The translations under genes were made by a program, and so were the position numbers. From Flavobacterium sp. W4I14 (GTDB lineage Bacteria > Bacteroidota > Bacteroidia > Sphingobacteriales > Sphingobacteriaceae), in assembly GCA_030817875.1 (NCBI GenBank), contig JAUSZU010000001.1:1426001-1490000 (forward strand): a stretch of 64,000 bases of DNA. The letters are read 5' to 3'. Shown in pieces: positions 9,491 through 19,500 of the stretch; position 1 is the stretch's first letter; every line of letters begins with the position of its first letter. Below the pieces are notes generated by a model. That model saw only the letters and a program-made list of their open reading frames with translations, was not told the origin of the DNA and did no database searches.

Positions 9491-9530
9491 TTTTGTGTCA
9501 GATGTTTTCCATCTGACACAAAAATTTATT
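9491..9530. terminator. Bidirectional terminator after ppx
   Basis: A perfect 14-bp stem, TTTTGTGTCAGATG (9491-9504) / CATCTGACACAAAA (9510-9523), with a 5-base loop and T/A-rich flanks. It lies between convergent ppx and the pentose-phosphate operon. Just before it, 9445-9475 carries a fragment (GGTCATTTCGACCGAAGCGG) of the dispersed repeat class. Confidence 0.8.
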
Positions 9531-9587
9531 TTTATTAAACTGTCGGATAGTAACTTCCAACAGCACCTATTTTCTGGATCACGTAAC

Positions 9588-9941
9588 TCACTCCATCGCC
9601 ATCCTTAAAAAGCTTTTCACTTCATCACTAATATCTTCTTCGAAATAAATCCTCAAATGGTGGTTAAATTGATCCTTTCCTGGCACCTGTGCAATCTTAG
9701 TGAAGCAAAGATTGTTTTCATACGGTTGATTGAAAGGAATAACCACGTGAATGAAATTTTTACCCAATTGCGTAATATATGCAAAATTGGTTTTTGATGC
9801 GATTGCAATCATGGATTTTGTAGGTCTGAGATTTATCTCTCCTAATTCGGTCAATTGCTCAATAAAAAAACGGAATAACCTTAAGGTATATTCCGTTTTT
9901 CCGTTTAAAAAGTCTGATAAATGTTTTTCTTCAGACATCAT
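9588..9941 (-). CDS. Small hypothetical protein, possibly DUF5655-like
   Basis: A 117-residue cytosolic protein and the last gene of the gnd-zwf-pgl strand, starting 7 bases after the pgl stop, so probably cotranscribed. The central pattern (LRPTKSMIAIASKTNFAYI, then IHVVIPF) resembles DUF5655, a small domain seen alone or fused to other proteins, without known activity. There are two adjacent ATG codons; either could be the start. No signal peptide or membrane segment is present. The domain call is tentative; its place in the pentose-phosphate operon is the only functional hint. Confidence 0.6.
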   Translation of the reverse strand: MMSEEKHLSDFLNGKTEYTLRLFRFFIEQLTELGEINLRPTKSMIAIASKTNFAYITQLGKNFIHVVIPFNQPYENNLCFTKIAQVPGKDQFNHHLRIYFEEDISDEVKSFLRMAME

Positions 9942-9948
9942 AATTTTT

Positions 9949-10674
9949 TTAATCTTCTAATAATTTTGTTGCGGCCTCATCGGTAAACCAGGTTAATTTT
10001 CCATCAATCGGATCAATTAACTGTGAAGGATAAGTTGCAACATCTTTTTGCTCATCGCCAATAACATGTTTTAAAGCTTCGGCTTTATTCTCTCCAAAAA
10101 CCAAAAATGCTACATTATCGGCTTTGTTGATTAATGGTGCTGTAAAACTGATGCGGTACGTATCTAATTTCTCTACATAAACGGAAGCCACATTTACTTC
10201 TTCATCTTTAACCAAAGTGGTGTGTGGGAAAATCGAAGCCGTATGTGCATCATCGCCCATACCCAAAAGGATTAAATCGAAAATCAGATCTTCACCATTA
10301 AAATGCTTGTCGATTGCTTTTTTATATTCGATAGCGGCCTTTTCTGGAGCCAAAGTGGTATCAACGTAAAAAATATGATCTTCTTTAATGCCTAGTGGAT
10401 CTAAAATGGTTTTCTTGGCCATTAGTCCGTTGTAGTTATCATCATCGGCCGGAACGTTGCGCTCATCGCCAAAGAAGAAGTAAACTTTTCCCCAATCAAT
10501 TCTGTGCTGGCCTTCTGTAGCCAGAAGATGATAAAGTGCTTTAGGAGAACTGCCGCCAGTTAATACGAAATTAAAGCGGTCGTTTTCTTCTATAGACATT
10601 TCTGCAATTTTAATTACATAATCTGCCAGATCCTGGTTTAGTTCTTCTAATGTTTTGTATATGATTAGATTCAT
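9949..10674 (-). CDS. pgl: 6-phosphogluconolactonase
   Basis: Hydrolyses 6-phosphogluconolactone to 6-phosphogluconate, the second step of the oxidative pentose phosphate pathway. The 241-residue length and motifs fit the SOL/DevB (GlcN6P isomerase-like) type: FVLTGGSSPKALYHLL near residue 35, WGKVYFFFGDERNVPADDDN near residue 80, and LILLGMGDDAHTASIFP near residue 135 with the active-site histidine. It lies downstream of zwf with a 134-base gap that contains a dispersed repeat, and 7 bases upstream of a small hypothetical gene. Confidence 0.95.
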   Translation of the reverse strand: MNLIIYKTLEELNQDLADYVIKIAEMSIEENDRFNFVLTGGSSPKALYHLLATEGQHRIDWGKVYFFFGDERNVPADDDNYNGLMAKKTILDPLGIKEDHIFYVDTTLAPEKAAIEYKKAIDKHFNGEDLIFDLILLGMGDDAHTASIFPHTTLVKDEEVNVASVYVEKLDTYRISFTAPLINKADNVAFLVFGENKAEALKHVIGDEQKDVATYPSQLIDPIDGKLTWFTDEAATKLLED

Positions 10675-10693
10675 TTTTGTAATTAATAAGAGC

Positions 10694-10794
10694 CGTCATG
10701 CTGTCCCGAATATTCGGGATCAGCATCTATCTCGAACAAGACCCTGAAATAAATTACCTTCGGTGAGCTCGCTAAGGCTCGGTTCAGGGTGACG
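10694..10794. repeat. Dispersed hairpin repeat inside the zwf-pgl gap
   Basis: About 101 bp bounded by CGTCATGCTG at the left and TCAGGGTGACG at the right, with an internal palindrome TCCCGAATATTCGGGA. It shares ends with repeats at 39713, 41136 and 60562. It interrupts what would otherwise be a tight zwf-pgl operon. Confidence 0.7.
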
Positions 10795-10808
10795 ACCTGA
10801 GTAAAAAT

Positions 10809-12323
10809 TTATTCCTTATTCTTCAATGGCAGGTTAAACCAGTGGAAACCATCTCTTGCAATAAGTGCTTCAGCTTCTTCTGGTCCCCAGCTATCGGCAG
10901 GATAATTAGGGAAATTGATTGATTTTTTGCTTTCCCAAGTATTTAAAATCGGCATGACCAGTTCCCATGCTGCCTCCACCTGATCGCCACGCATAAATAA
11001 CGTTTGATCCCCCATCATGGCATCTAATAATAAGGTTTCGTAAGCCTCAGGGGTATCACCTTCGTAAGTTCCCTTATAATCAAACACCATATCAACAGGA
11101 TTCAATACCATATCCAATCCAGGTCTTTTGGCCTGTACCTGCATACGGATACTCATTTCTGGCTGTATGCTGATTACTAACCTGTTTTGCTGCCAGTTTT
11201 CGGTTACACCTGATGAGAAAATCTGATGTGGAACATCTCTAAATTGAATGGTAATTAAAGATGAAGTTTGGTTTAAGCGTTTTCCAGTTCTTAAATAGAA
11301 AGGAATACCTTGCCATCTCCAGTTATCGATATGGAATTTAACAGCAGCAAAAGTTTCAGTATTAGAATGTGCATCAACACCTTTTTCCTGACGGTATCCA
11401 GGAACTTCCTTACCTTCAACCCAACCTTTACTATATTGACCCCGAACAGTATGGAAACGGATATCTTCGGCAGAAAAAGGACGCATTGCTCTTAAAACCT
11501 CCACCTTACGGTTCCTGATTTCATCGGCATCAAAATTAATTGGCGCTTCCATTCCAACCAAACAAAGCAATTGCAACAGGTGATTCTGGATCATATCTCT
11601 TAAAGCACCAGAACCTTCATAATAACCTCCACGATCGCCTACACCTAACTGCTCGGTTACCGAAATCTGAACGTGATCAATATAAGATCTGTTCCATAAC
11701 GGCTCGAACAATGCATTGGCAAAACGGAAAGCCATCATGTTTTGTACGGTTTCTTTACCTAAGTAATGATCGATACGATAGATCTGCTTTTCGGTAAAAA
11801 TGGTGCTCAATAATGTATTCAGTTCTTTTGCTGATTCTAAATCATGGCCGAAAGGTTTTTCGATAACGATACGGCTATTGTCTTCATCTTGCGTAAGTTT
11901 ATATTTTTGCAAACATTCAGCAATAATCGGGAAGAAATTAGGTGCAACTGCCAGATAGAAAATTACCTGTGTTCCGGCTCCAAATTCTTTTTGGTATTTT
12001 TCTACAGCTCCTTTTAGGTTTTCGAAAGTTTTTGGCTGGGCAAAATCGGTAGGACAGTAGTTCATGGTCTTTGCAAAATCGTCCCATTTATCTTTTTTTA
12101 CTTTTCCGCTGCGCGAAAACTGGTTTACAGCATCTTCTAAAGCAGCTTTGTAGCTATCGTCGGTAAATTCGGTTCTACCTGTACCTATAATGGCAAATTT
12201 ATCTGGCATGTAACCCTCAATAAATAAATTATATAGGGCAGGTGCTAATTTTCTTTTGTTTAAATCACCTGTTCCACCAAATATTACAAAAATGGTAGGG
12301 TTTAATGCGGTTTTGGTTTTCAT
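10809..12323 (-). CDS. zwf: Glucose-6-phosphate 1-dehydrogenase
   Basis: Oxidises glucose-6-phosphate to 6-phosphogluconolactone with NADP+ (or NAD+). The 504-residue enzyme has the N-terminal nucleotide fold FVIFGGTGDLNKRKLAPALY (residues 12-31), the substrate-binding signature YRIDHYLGKETVQN near residue 182, and the family's RTGKRL motif. It follows gnd by 29 bases on the same strand, so the two are cotranscribed. Together gnd, zwf and pgl make a complete oxidative branch from glucose-6-phosphate to ribulose-5-phosphate. Confidence 0.97.
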   Translation of the reverse strand: MKTKTALNPTIFVIFGGTGDLNKRKLAPALYNLFIEGYMPDKFAIIGTGRTEFTDDSYKAALEDAVNQFSRSGKVKKDKWDDFAKTMNYCPTDFAQPKTFENLKGAVEKYQKEFGAGTQVIFYLAVAPNFFPIIAECLQKYKLTQDEDNSRIVIEKPFGHDLESAKELNTLLSTIFTEKQIYRIDHYLGKETVQNMMAFRFANALFEPLWNRSYIDHVQISVTEQLGVGDRGGYYEGSGALRDMIQNHLLQLLCLVGMEAPINFDADEIRNRKVEVLRAMRPFSAEDIRFHTVRGQYSKGWVEGKEVPGYRQEKGVDAHSNTETFAAVKFHIDNWRWQGIPFYLRTGKRLNQTSSLITIQFRDVPHQIFSSGVTENWQQNRLVISIQPEMSIRMQVQAKRPGLDMVLNPVDMVFDYKGTYEGDTPEAYETLLLDAMMGDQTLFMRGDQVEAAWELVMPILNTWESKKSINFPNYPADSWGPEEAEALIARDGFHWFNLPLKNKE

Positions 12324-12352
12324 TTTATTTTCTTGTTCGTGAATCTAATAGG

Positions 12353-13768
12353 TTATGATAATTTATTCCAATCAGCATGGAAAACACCATCTTTATCGAT
12401 ACGCTCGAAGGTGTGTGCTCCAAAGAAATCTCTTTGTGCCTGGATTAAGTTAGAAGGCATTCTAGCTGTGGTAATGGTATCGAAATAGGTTAGCGTAGAG
12501 GCAAATGCAGGGATACCTAAACCAGAATTGATACATGCACTAATTGTTTTGCGTGTGCCAGCTAAAGTACCTTTAACGATGTTCTGAATACCCGCATCAC
12601 CAAATAAATGTTCTAAAGCGTTATTTTTATCGTAAGCCTGATAAATATCTTCTAAAAATTTAGCCCTGATGATACAGCCACCGCGCCAGATTTTAGCAAT
12701 TTCCTGTAATTGTAAATCGTATTGGTATTCTTTTGAAGCCTGAACCAGTAAATGCATACCCTGTGCATAAGCACTGATCATAGAGAAGTAAAATGCATCT
12801 TCAAGTTCATCAATAGTAACAGCAATTTTGGTGTCTTTTTTGCCAAAAGCCTCTTCTAAAGAAACCCTTAGTTTTTTGAATTTAGATAAATCGCGGTTAG
12901 AAACAGCCTCATTAATGGTTGGTACAGGTAACTGAAGTTCCATTGAAACTTCTGATGTCCATTTTCCGGTACCTTTTGAACGTGCTTCATCTTTGATCTG
13001 ATCTAAAAGATCGTTTTGTGTTTCAGCATCTTTAAAAACAAAAATTTCAGCAGTAATCTCTAATAAGAAGGATTGTAACCTGCCTTCATTCCACTTTTTG
13101 AATACCTTATATATATCATCGTTTGAATAGCCTAAGCCATTTTTAAGAATGCCATAAACCTCAGCAATAAGCTCCATAATGGCATATTCGATTCCATTAT
13201 GTACCATTTTGACAAAGTGGCCAGAAGCACCGGGGCCAATGTAAGTTACACATGGATCGGTTCCAACTTTTGCAGCTACGGCATCAAAAACATCCTTAAC
13301 TACATTATAGGCTTGTTTATCGCCGCCTGGCATCATACTCGGACCAAAGCGTGCACCTTCTTCACCACCAGAAATACCCATTCCGAAGAAATGTAAACCA
13401 TCCTTCTCCAATTCGTCAACACGGCGGTTGGTATCGGTAAAATGTGAATTTCCACTATCGATAATAATATCGCCTTTGCTTAAAAGTGGTTTTAGTTCTG
13501 CAATAACGCTATCTACAATTGGTCCGGCTGGTACTAATAAGATTAATGTACGTGGTGTTTGTAAGCTAGAAATAAAGCTTTCAATATCGTCAAATCCTTC
13601 TAAGTTGTGTTTCTTGCCCTCTTCTTCAAGTTTCGATATCATTTTTCTGTCTTTATCGTAACCAGTTACAGAGAAGCCTTTATCAGCCATGTTTAATAAT
13701 AAGTTCCGGCCCATTGTGCCTAAACCGATCATTCCCAATTTATATTTTTTTGAATCGTTATTTGCCAT
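12353..13768 (-). CDS. gnd: 6-phosphogluconate dehydrogenase, decarboxylating
   Basis: Oxidative decarboxylation of 6-phosphogluconate to ribulose-5-phosphate. The 471-residue length is that of the long (GndA/E. coli-type) form. It has the dinucleotide motif LGMIGLGTMGRNLLLNMAD at residues 12-30, the catalytic region GPGASGHFVKMVHNGIEYA around residue 180 with the catalytic lysine, and the C-terminal IQAQRDFFGAHTFERID. It is first in the gnd-zwf-pgl run. An exact TAATTTTG promoter element lies 23 bases upstream of the ATG. Confidence 0.97.
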   Translation of the reverse strand: MANNDSKKYKLGMIGLGTMGRNLLLNMADKGFSVTGYDKDRKMISKLEEEGKKHNLEGFDDIESFISSLQTPRTLILLVPAGPIVDSVIAELKPLLSKGDIIIDSGNSHFTDTNRRVDELEKDGLHFFGMGISGGEEGARFGPSMMPGGDKQAYNVVKDVFDAVAAKVGTDPCVTYIGPGASGHFVKMVHNGIEYAIMELIAEVYGILKNGLGYSNDDIYKVFKKWNEGRLQSFLLEITAEIFVFKDAETQNDLLDQIKDEARSKGTGKWTSEVSMELQLPVPTINEAVSNRDLSKFKKLRVSLEEAFGKKDTKIAVTIDELEDAFYFSMISAYAQGMHLLVQASKEYQYDLQLQEIAKIWRGGCIIRAKFLEDIYQAYDKNNALEHLFGDAGIQNIVKGTLAGTRKTISACINSGLGIPAFASTLTYFDTITTARMPSNLIQAQRDFFGAHTFERIDKDGVFHADWNKLS

Positions 13769-13790
13769 TTTTTATTTTTTATAATGCACC

Positions 13791-13798
13791 CAAAATTA
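13791..13798 (-). promoter_or_regulatory. Candidate -7 promoter element for gnd-zwf-pgl
   Basis: On the minus strand these bases read TAATTTTG, an exact match to the Bacteroidota consensus TAnnTTTG, 23 bases before the gnd ATG. No good TTTG is seen at the expected -33 distance. It suggests that gnd can be transcribed apart from the ROK kinase gene upstream. Confidence 0.45.
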
Positions 13799-13853
13799 GG
13801 ATTTACAAATTAATATTGCAGGTATTGTTGTTAAAAGATTGTAATAAAGATTA

Positions 13854-14612
13854 TTATTTTTTAGGCTCAACAGTAAAGATATTGTACTTATCGGCCAGTT
13901 TCCAGAGTTTAGCACCGCCTTTAATCCCGTCTCTGTTGGTTACAATTTTAATATTGCTTTCCAGTTTAAAGTCTATTTGTTTAGAATTGCCTCCACCAAT
14001 ATATAAGATATCATAATTGAAAACCGTTTTGTAGATTTCGATTACTTTTTTGAGCCTTTTATTCCAGCGCTCAGTCCCGATTTTTTCGAAAGCCTTATTT
14101 CCAATATAATCGTCATAGTCTTCTTCCTTGCTGATGGGGAAATGTGCGAGTTCTAAATGCGGCAGTAATTCTCCATCAAATAACAGTGCTGTTCCAAAAC
14201 CCGTACCCACTGTAAAAACAATTTCAAAGCCTTTACCCTCCACCACACCTAAGCCTTGTTGGTCGGCATCATTTACCAAACGTACTGATTTACCTAACTC
14301 GTTGGCTACACGCTGAGCGAGATCAACATCGGCCCATTTGTTTTTTGCCAGGTTAGGGGCGGTTTTAACAATTCCATTTTTAACATAACCAGGAAAACCA
14401 ATCGATACGCGGTTGTAGCTAACAGGAAAAGGCTTAATCAACTCTATAATTCCAGAAACAATATCCTTTGGAGTAGCTTCTGGCGGGGTTTTGCTTTTTA
14501 AATATTCGGTAAGCATATTTCCGCTTTCATCCAAAAGAACTGTTTTAATGCTTGTACCGCCTATATCAATAGATAATATATTGTTGTTTTCAGCTTTTTT
14601 ATCTGTAGCCAT
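13854..14612 (-). CDS. ROK family kinase, polyphosphate glucokinase-like
   Basis: A 252-residue sugar kinase of the ROK family. The phosphate-binding motif is SIDIGGTSIKTVLLDE at residues 13-28. Later motifs (FTVGTGFGTALLFDGELLP, ELAHFPI and LYIGGGNSKQID) follow the layout of the polyphosphate-glucose phosphotransferase (PPGK) subgroup rather than ordinary ATP glucokinases, which carry a cysteine zinc cluster that is absent here. The product would be glucose-6-phosphate, the substrate of zwf downstream. The frame is open another 35 codons upstream, but that sequence is AT-rich and non-protein-like, so the MATDKK start is preferred. Phosphoryl donor (polyphosphate or ATP) is inferred. Confidence 0.8.
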   Translation of the reverse strand: MATDKKAENNNILSIDIGGTSIKTVLLDESGNMLTEYLKSKTPPEATPKDIVSGIIELIKPFPVSYNRVSIGFPGYVKNGIVKTAPNLAKNKWADVDLAQRVANELGKSVRLVNDADQQGLGVVEGKGFEIVFTVGTGFGTALLFDGELLPHLELAHFPISKEEDYDDYIGNKAFEKIGTERWNKRLKKVIEIYKTVFNYDILYIGGGNSKQIDFKLESNIKIVTNRDGIKGGAKLWKLADKYNIFTVEPKK

Positions 14613-14736
14613 AATTGTGTATTTATAATTTCGAAGTTCTACAAATAAATCAAAACAACAAACATTAAATGAAGATCGGAGTAATTTAGGTGTAATAATA
14701 TATTCTATAAAATCCATGTATTTAATAGAATATATT

Positions 14737-14744
14737 TATGTTTG
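14737..14744 (+). promoter_or_regulatory. Candidate -7 promoter element for the sterol-desaturase-like gene
   Basis: TATGTTTG matches TAnnTTTG exactly and lies 31 bases before the ATG at 14776. A promoter here would rule out the upstream ATG at 14716 as the start. Confidence 0.45.
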
Positions 14745-14775
14745 TTCCGTTAAACTAAAAAAGACCACTAAAGTT

Positions 14776-15996
14776 ATGACGGTAAACTACCTTGCATTTG
14801 CCATTCCAGCATTTTTTATTTTTGTATTTATTGAGTTTAGGATCGCCCAGCACCAAAAAAAAGCGAAAATATTTAAATATGAAAGTACGGTTGCAAATTT
14901 TAGTGTGGGTATTGCCGAAAGGTTATTGAACTTATTTATCGCGGCGAGTTTTTATCAGGTGTACGATTGGGTATATTTAAATTATGCAATTTTTGATATT
15001 TCTACAAAATGGTATGTGTGGATCTTATTGCTTTTGTCGACAGATCTTGTTTGGTACTGGTACCATAGGCTCGGCCACGAAATTAATTTTTTATGGGCTG
15101 CACATATCGTTCATCACCAGAGCGAAGAGTTTAATTTATCGGCGGCTGCGAGGATTACGACTATTCAAGCCATTTTCCGCAATGTGTTTTGGTGTATATT
15201 ACCATTAATTGGTTTTCATCCCAATATGATTATTACCATACTTTTGGCTCATGGAGCCTATTCATTTTTTACGCATACACAATTAATTGGCAAGCTGAGC
15301 TGGCTGGAGCGTATATTCATTACGCCTTCTTTACATGGTGTTCATCATGCCTCTGACGAAAAATACCTGGATAAAAACTATGGTGATGTTTTTGTATTCT
15401 GGGATAAATTATTCGGTACTTTTCAGGCCGAAGAAGAGGCACCTAAATATGGTTTAACACATCCTATTAAAAGTTATAGTTTCCTATGGCAGCATTTTCA
15501 TTACTATTTGGAAATAGGAGAGGCGTATAAGCGTGCAAATGGATTTAAGGCTAAATGGAATGCCCTATTCGGGAGCCCAGCGTTGATGGATCAAAACATC
15601 AGGCCAATTTTAGAGGAGCGTTACTTTCAGAATAAAATACAACATGCTGCTAAACCTAAGTTTAAAACTTATTTAAATATACAGTTGATAGCGGTAGTTG
15701 CTATGCTTACTGGTACTACCTTATTTTACGGTTTTTTAACCTCATTCAATAAAGCTGCAATACTTATCTTTATCTTGCTTACTTTAATCAACATCGGTGC
15801 GCTTTTGGAGCAACGTAAATGGATCTATTACCTAGAATGTTTCAGGTTCATATTAATTTTTGGCTATTTTTTCTACGCTTTTAACCTGCTTGGTTTTTTA
15901 ATATTTCCGGTGATGGTTTTAATTGCACTTGAACGGACATTCTCTTTACGTAAACTTTACATGAAGCATGTATTTGAGTACGCAAAGGCAGGTTAG
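14776..15996 (+). CDS. Sterol desaturase / fatty acid hydroxylase superfamily membrane protein (AGMO-like)
   Basis: A 406-residue integral membrane di-iron oxygenase. The three histidine boxes are present: HRLGH (about residues 98-102), HIVHH (about 111-115) and HGVHHASDE (about 190). Several hydrophobic segments flank them, and the C-terminal part (about 315-390) adds further helices. The layout resembles alkylglycerol monooxygenase-like bacterial proteins, which act on lipid substrates, but the substrate here is unknown. An upstream in-frame ATG at 14716 was rejected because an exact promoter element lies after it and the added residues are not protein-like. It is divergent from the ROK kinase. 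Confidence 0.85.
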   Translation: MTVNYLAFAIPAFFIFVFIEFRIAQHQKKAKIFKYESTVANFSVGIAERLLNLFIAASFYQVYDWVYLNYAIFDISTKWYVWILLLLSTDLVWYWYHRLGHEINFLWAAHIVHHQSEEFNLSAAARITTIQAIFRNVFWCILPLIGFHPNMIITILLAHGAYSFFTHTQLIGKLSWLERIFITPSLHGVHHASDEKYLDKNYGDVFVFWDKLFGTFQAEEEAPKYGLTHPIKSYSFLWQHFHYYLEIGEAYKRANGFKAKWNALFGSPALMDQNIRPILEERYFQNKIQHAAKPKFKTYLNIQLIAVVAMLTGTTLFYGFLTSFNKAAILIFILLTLINIGALLEQRKWIYYLECFRFILIFGYFFYAFNLLGFLIFPVMVLIALERTFSLRKLYMKHVFEYAKAG

Positions 15997-16503
15997 TCAG
16001 TGTTTCTTTATCTTTCGATTTAGGTTGATATATAAATGTTACAACACGATGTTTCGTTTTGTTGCTCAATTTATTTTCCTATCACCATGCCTTGTAATAA
16101 AATTATTACGTGGTGCCTTTGTGTTGATGATTTAATCCATTGGCTTCTTGTTTTTCCTTGTAATATTGCCATTATAGCTATTTTTTGCTTTGCTTAGGAT
16201 TAGCTTGCTTATTCCATTCTTCTTACGATCATCGATATTTCTGTCTGTTTAAACATTCAATTAAAAAATATTTCTTGCTGATTTATTTTATTGTTTTTAG
16301 TTTCGATTTGTTTTGTTAATTTTAATTAACGAAATATATAGTAAGTAAAAATAAATAAATCGCAATATTTTAAGGTTGCTTTTCAATACGTTAATGTTTG
16401 CTTAATATATTTTTAACATAAACAGGCTTACTTTGCCCGCAAATCCGGACAAAATAAATCGCACATATGAACCCAATTACTAACCGGATATACTATAATA
16501 ATT
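15997..16503. other. AT-rich intergenic region upstream of the SusC gene
   Basis: About 500 bases without a convincing gene. A hairpin at 16083-16115 (inner stem GTAATAA/TTATTAC, outer CACCA/TGGTG) may end the desaturase transcript. TTACTTTG at 16428-16435 is a 7-of-8 match to the promoter consensus, 68 bases before the chosen SusC start. A 35-codon open frame begins at 16467 and overlaps the SusC start in another frame. Confidence 0.4.
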
Positions 16504-19500
16504 ATGATCAAAAATTTTACTCAACAGATTTCGTGGCATCAATGCGTTCTGCATGTAAAGCAAAGCAGTCCTGATAATCACCAAAAGGAAAATCGAACTT
16601 TTTTTAAGGGTAGACTAAAACGCTTTAGTTTTTTCATTTGTGTTATGCTGATACAATTAATTTGTATTAATGAAAGTTTTGCACAAACTCCGGCACCAAA
16701 TATTGTAATTAAGGGGACGGTGTTGGATGACCAGGATGGACAAGTATTAATTGGAACAACAATAACGGATAACAATAAGAAGTTTTTGGGTGTAACAAAT
16801 GAGAAGGGAAATTATACCATCACTATTGCTAAAGGAACTACTGTTCTTTATAATATGGTGGGCTATACAACCTTGCGGAAAACGTTTAATAATAGCGAAA
16901 ACAATGCAACGATAAGACTAGCCTCATCTACCAGCCAGTTAAGTGAAGTAGTGGTTACGGCGCTGGGAATAAAACGCGAAGAGAAAGCATTGGGTTATGC
17001 CGTAACAAAGGTTGATAGCACACAACTCACAAACGCAGTTTCAAGTAACTGGACAGATGCTTTATCTGGTAAAGTAGCTGGTTTAAATTTAGTAAGAAAT
17101 AGTGGCCCGGCTGGTTCAAACAAAATCATTTTGCGTGGCGAAAACAATTTAACCGGAGATAACGAGGCACTGATTGTTATTGATGGTGTAGTGGCCAGCA
17201 GTAGTTCTAAACGCTCTGCAGCTACCGGAGGAGGAGTTTATGGCACATCGGGTGATATTATGCCGGTAGATTTTGGTAGTGGTATTAATGATTTAAATCC
17301 TGATGATATTGAGAGTGTAACAGTGTTAAAAGGTCCCGCAGCTTCTGCACTTTATGGGCAACGAGGTGCCAATGGAGCGGTTATGATTACCACTAAATCA
17401 GCTAATAAAAATAAAAAGAAGTTAGGAATTTCTTTTACTTCCAATAGCTCTTGGGAGGATGTTAATCGTGGTCCTGCTAGACAAAATGAATTTGGGGCTG
17501 GTACAGATGGTACTACAAGTTATCAATTTGGTACAGGTAATACAAGTTCAACTTATGGCCCTGCTTTCGCTGATGGGTATATGTTTTTCCAATATGATCC
17601 TGCAATTAAAGCAAAAGGCTTAACCAAAACGCCATGGGTAGGCTATGGAGACCCTGTTGATGGTTTTTTTATCACAGGTTTCGAATCTACCAATTCGGTG
17701 AGTTTAGATGGGACACTTAAAAATGTAGGTCTTCGTTTCTCGGCAAACCACGGTAATAATGAGTGGATTGTACCGAATACCGGTATGGAAAGAACAAATG
17801 TTTCGCTAAACGCGATTACGAATATTACCAAAAGATTAAGCTTAAATTTAAAAGTACAATATAGTAACAGGAACAGTGATAATTTGCCTGCCACGGGTTA
17901 TGGCAATCAATCGTTAATGTATTGGTTTATGTTTGCACAGCCTAACATTAATCCAGATTGGTACCGGGATTATTGGGCTCCAGGTAAAGAACTACAACAG
18001 TTTTCAAATTTAACAACCTCTTTTCCAGAAGGCCCTTATGCTATTTCAGAACAGTATTTAAATGGACAAAAACGTAACGGCTGGTTAGGAAATATACAAG
18101 CTACCTATAAATTTACTGATGAATTGAGTTTAATGGTGCGTGCATCTGGAGATTATAATAAAGATATACGTGAAACCATGCGCCCTTGGGATACTTCATC
18201 AGGCGGTATGTTTGCACAAGGATCTTATCGCGTAGCTGATATTAAATCGTATGAAATTAATGCCGATTTTATGTTGAGGTACGATAAAAAGATAACAAAA
18301 GATTTTAATTTATCAGCAAGTGTTGGTGGTAGCCAAATGCGTAACGAATATAGTAAGTTAGAAACCCGTGCAGATGGTTTAAAAATACCAGGTTATTATA
18401 GCTTAACCAATAACATTAACAAATTGGTTTATGTGCCAGATACCGCCCGTTATAGAATTAACAGTCTTTATGCATTGACATCGCTGGCTTACAAAAACTA
18501 TTTATTTTTAGATTTAACTATCCGTCAGGATTGGAACAGTACATTGGCTACTTTAACAAGAAAAGATAATGTTGGTTTTTCTTATCCATCGGCAAGTTTA
18601 GCTTTTGTAGCGTCAGATTTTTGGAAAATGCCAAAAGCAATAAGTTTTGCAAAGTTAAGAGCATCTTATGCGCAAGTAGGAAGTGGTAGTACAACTCCTT
18701 ATCGTACTGCTTACAACTACTTAATAGCTGCCAATGGTGTTTACCCTGGCAATGCAATGACGAACCCAAGGATTTTACCAAATCCAGATTTAAAACCATT
18801 AATGACGACGACCATTGAATTGGGATTGGATTTGAAATTATTTAAAAACAGGTTAAATTTTGATGTTGCCGTTTATAGTGGTAATACAAAAAATCAAATA
18901 CTTAGTCGTGTACTCGATAAATCATCGGGTTATGATATTGGTATTTTTAATGTTGGTAGAGTAAATAACAAAGGTTTAGAAATGTCAGTTAATGCTACGC
19001 CATTAAAAACTAAGAAATTTACATGGACATTGAATGGTACGTTTAGCGCTAACCGTAACGAAATTAAAGAATTGGCAGATAGCTCGGTAATTTTGCGTAC
19101 CGGTGGTTTTGGCAACTCGGGGCAAGTGGTTGCAGCAGTTGGCGGCAGTATGGGAGATTTGTATGGAACTGGCTTTTTACGCTCTCCTGATGGTCAAATA
19201 ATTTTTGATGCAGTAACAGGCTATGCTAAACCAACTGCAGAAGTAAAATATTTAGGTAATACGTTACCTAAATTTAGGTTTAGTTTTGGTACTGGTGTAA
19301 CCTATCAACAAGTAAGTATGAGTGTTTTATTCGATGCACAATTAGGTGCTGTTGGTCACTCGTTTACTTTTGCCCGTATGGCTTCATTGGGTAAGTCAAC
19401 AATTACTTTACCTGGTAGATATAATGGTATAATTGGTGATGGAGTTGTAGATAACGGTGGAGGTACCTTCCGTAAAAACGATATTATCGCTACAGATATA

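Noticed and set aside
13854..14717. ROK kinase extended to the ATG at 14717.
   Set aside because: The extra 35 residues are not protein-like and overlap the divergent gene's promoter region.
16467..16574. A 35-codon open frame (MNPITNRIYYNN...) overlapping the SusC start in another frame.
   Set aside because: Low-complexity Tyr/Asn-rich and short. It could be a leader but nothing distinguishes it from chance; the SusC export signal is in the other frame.
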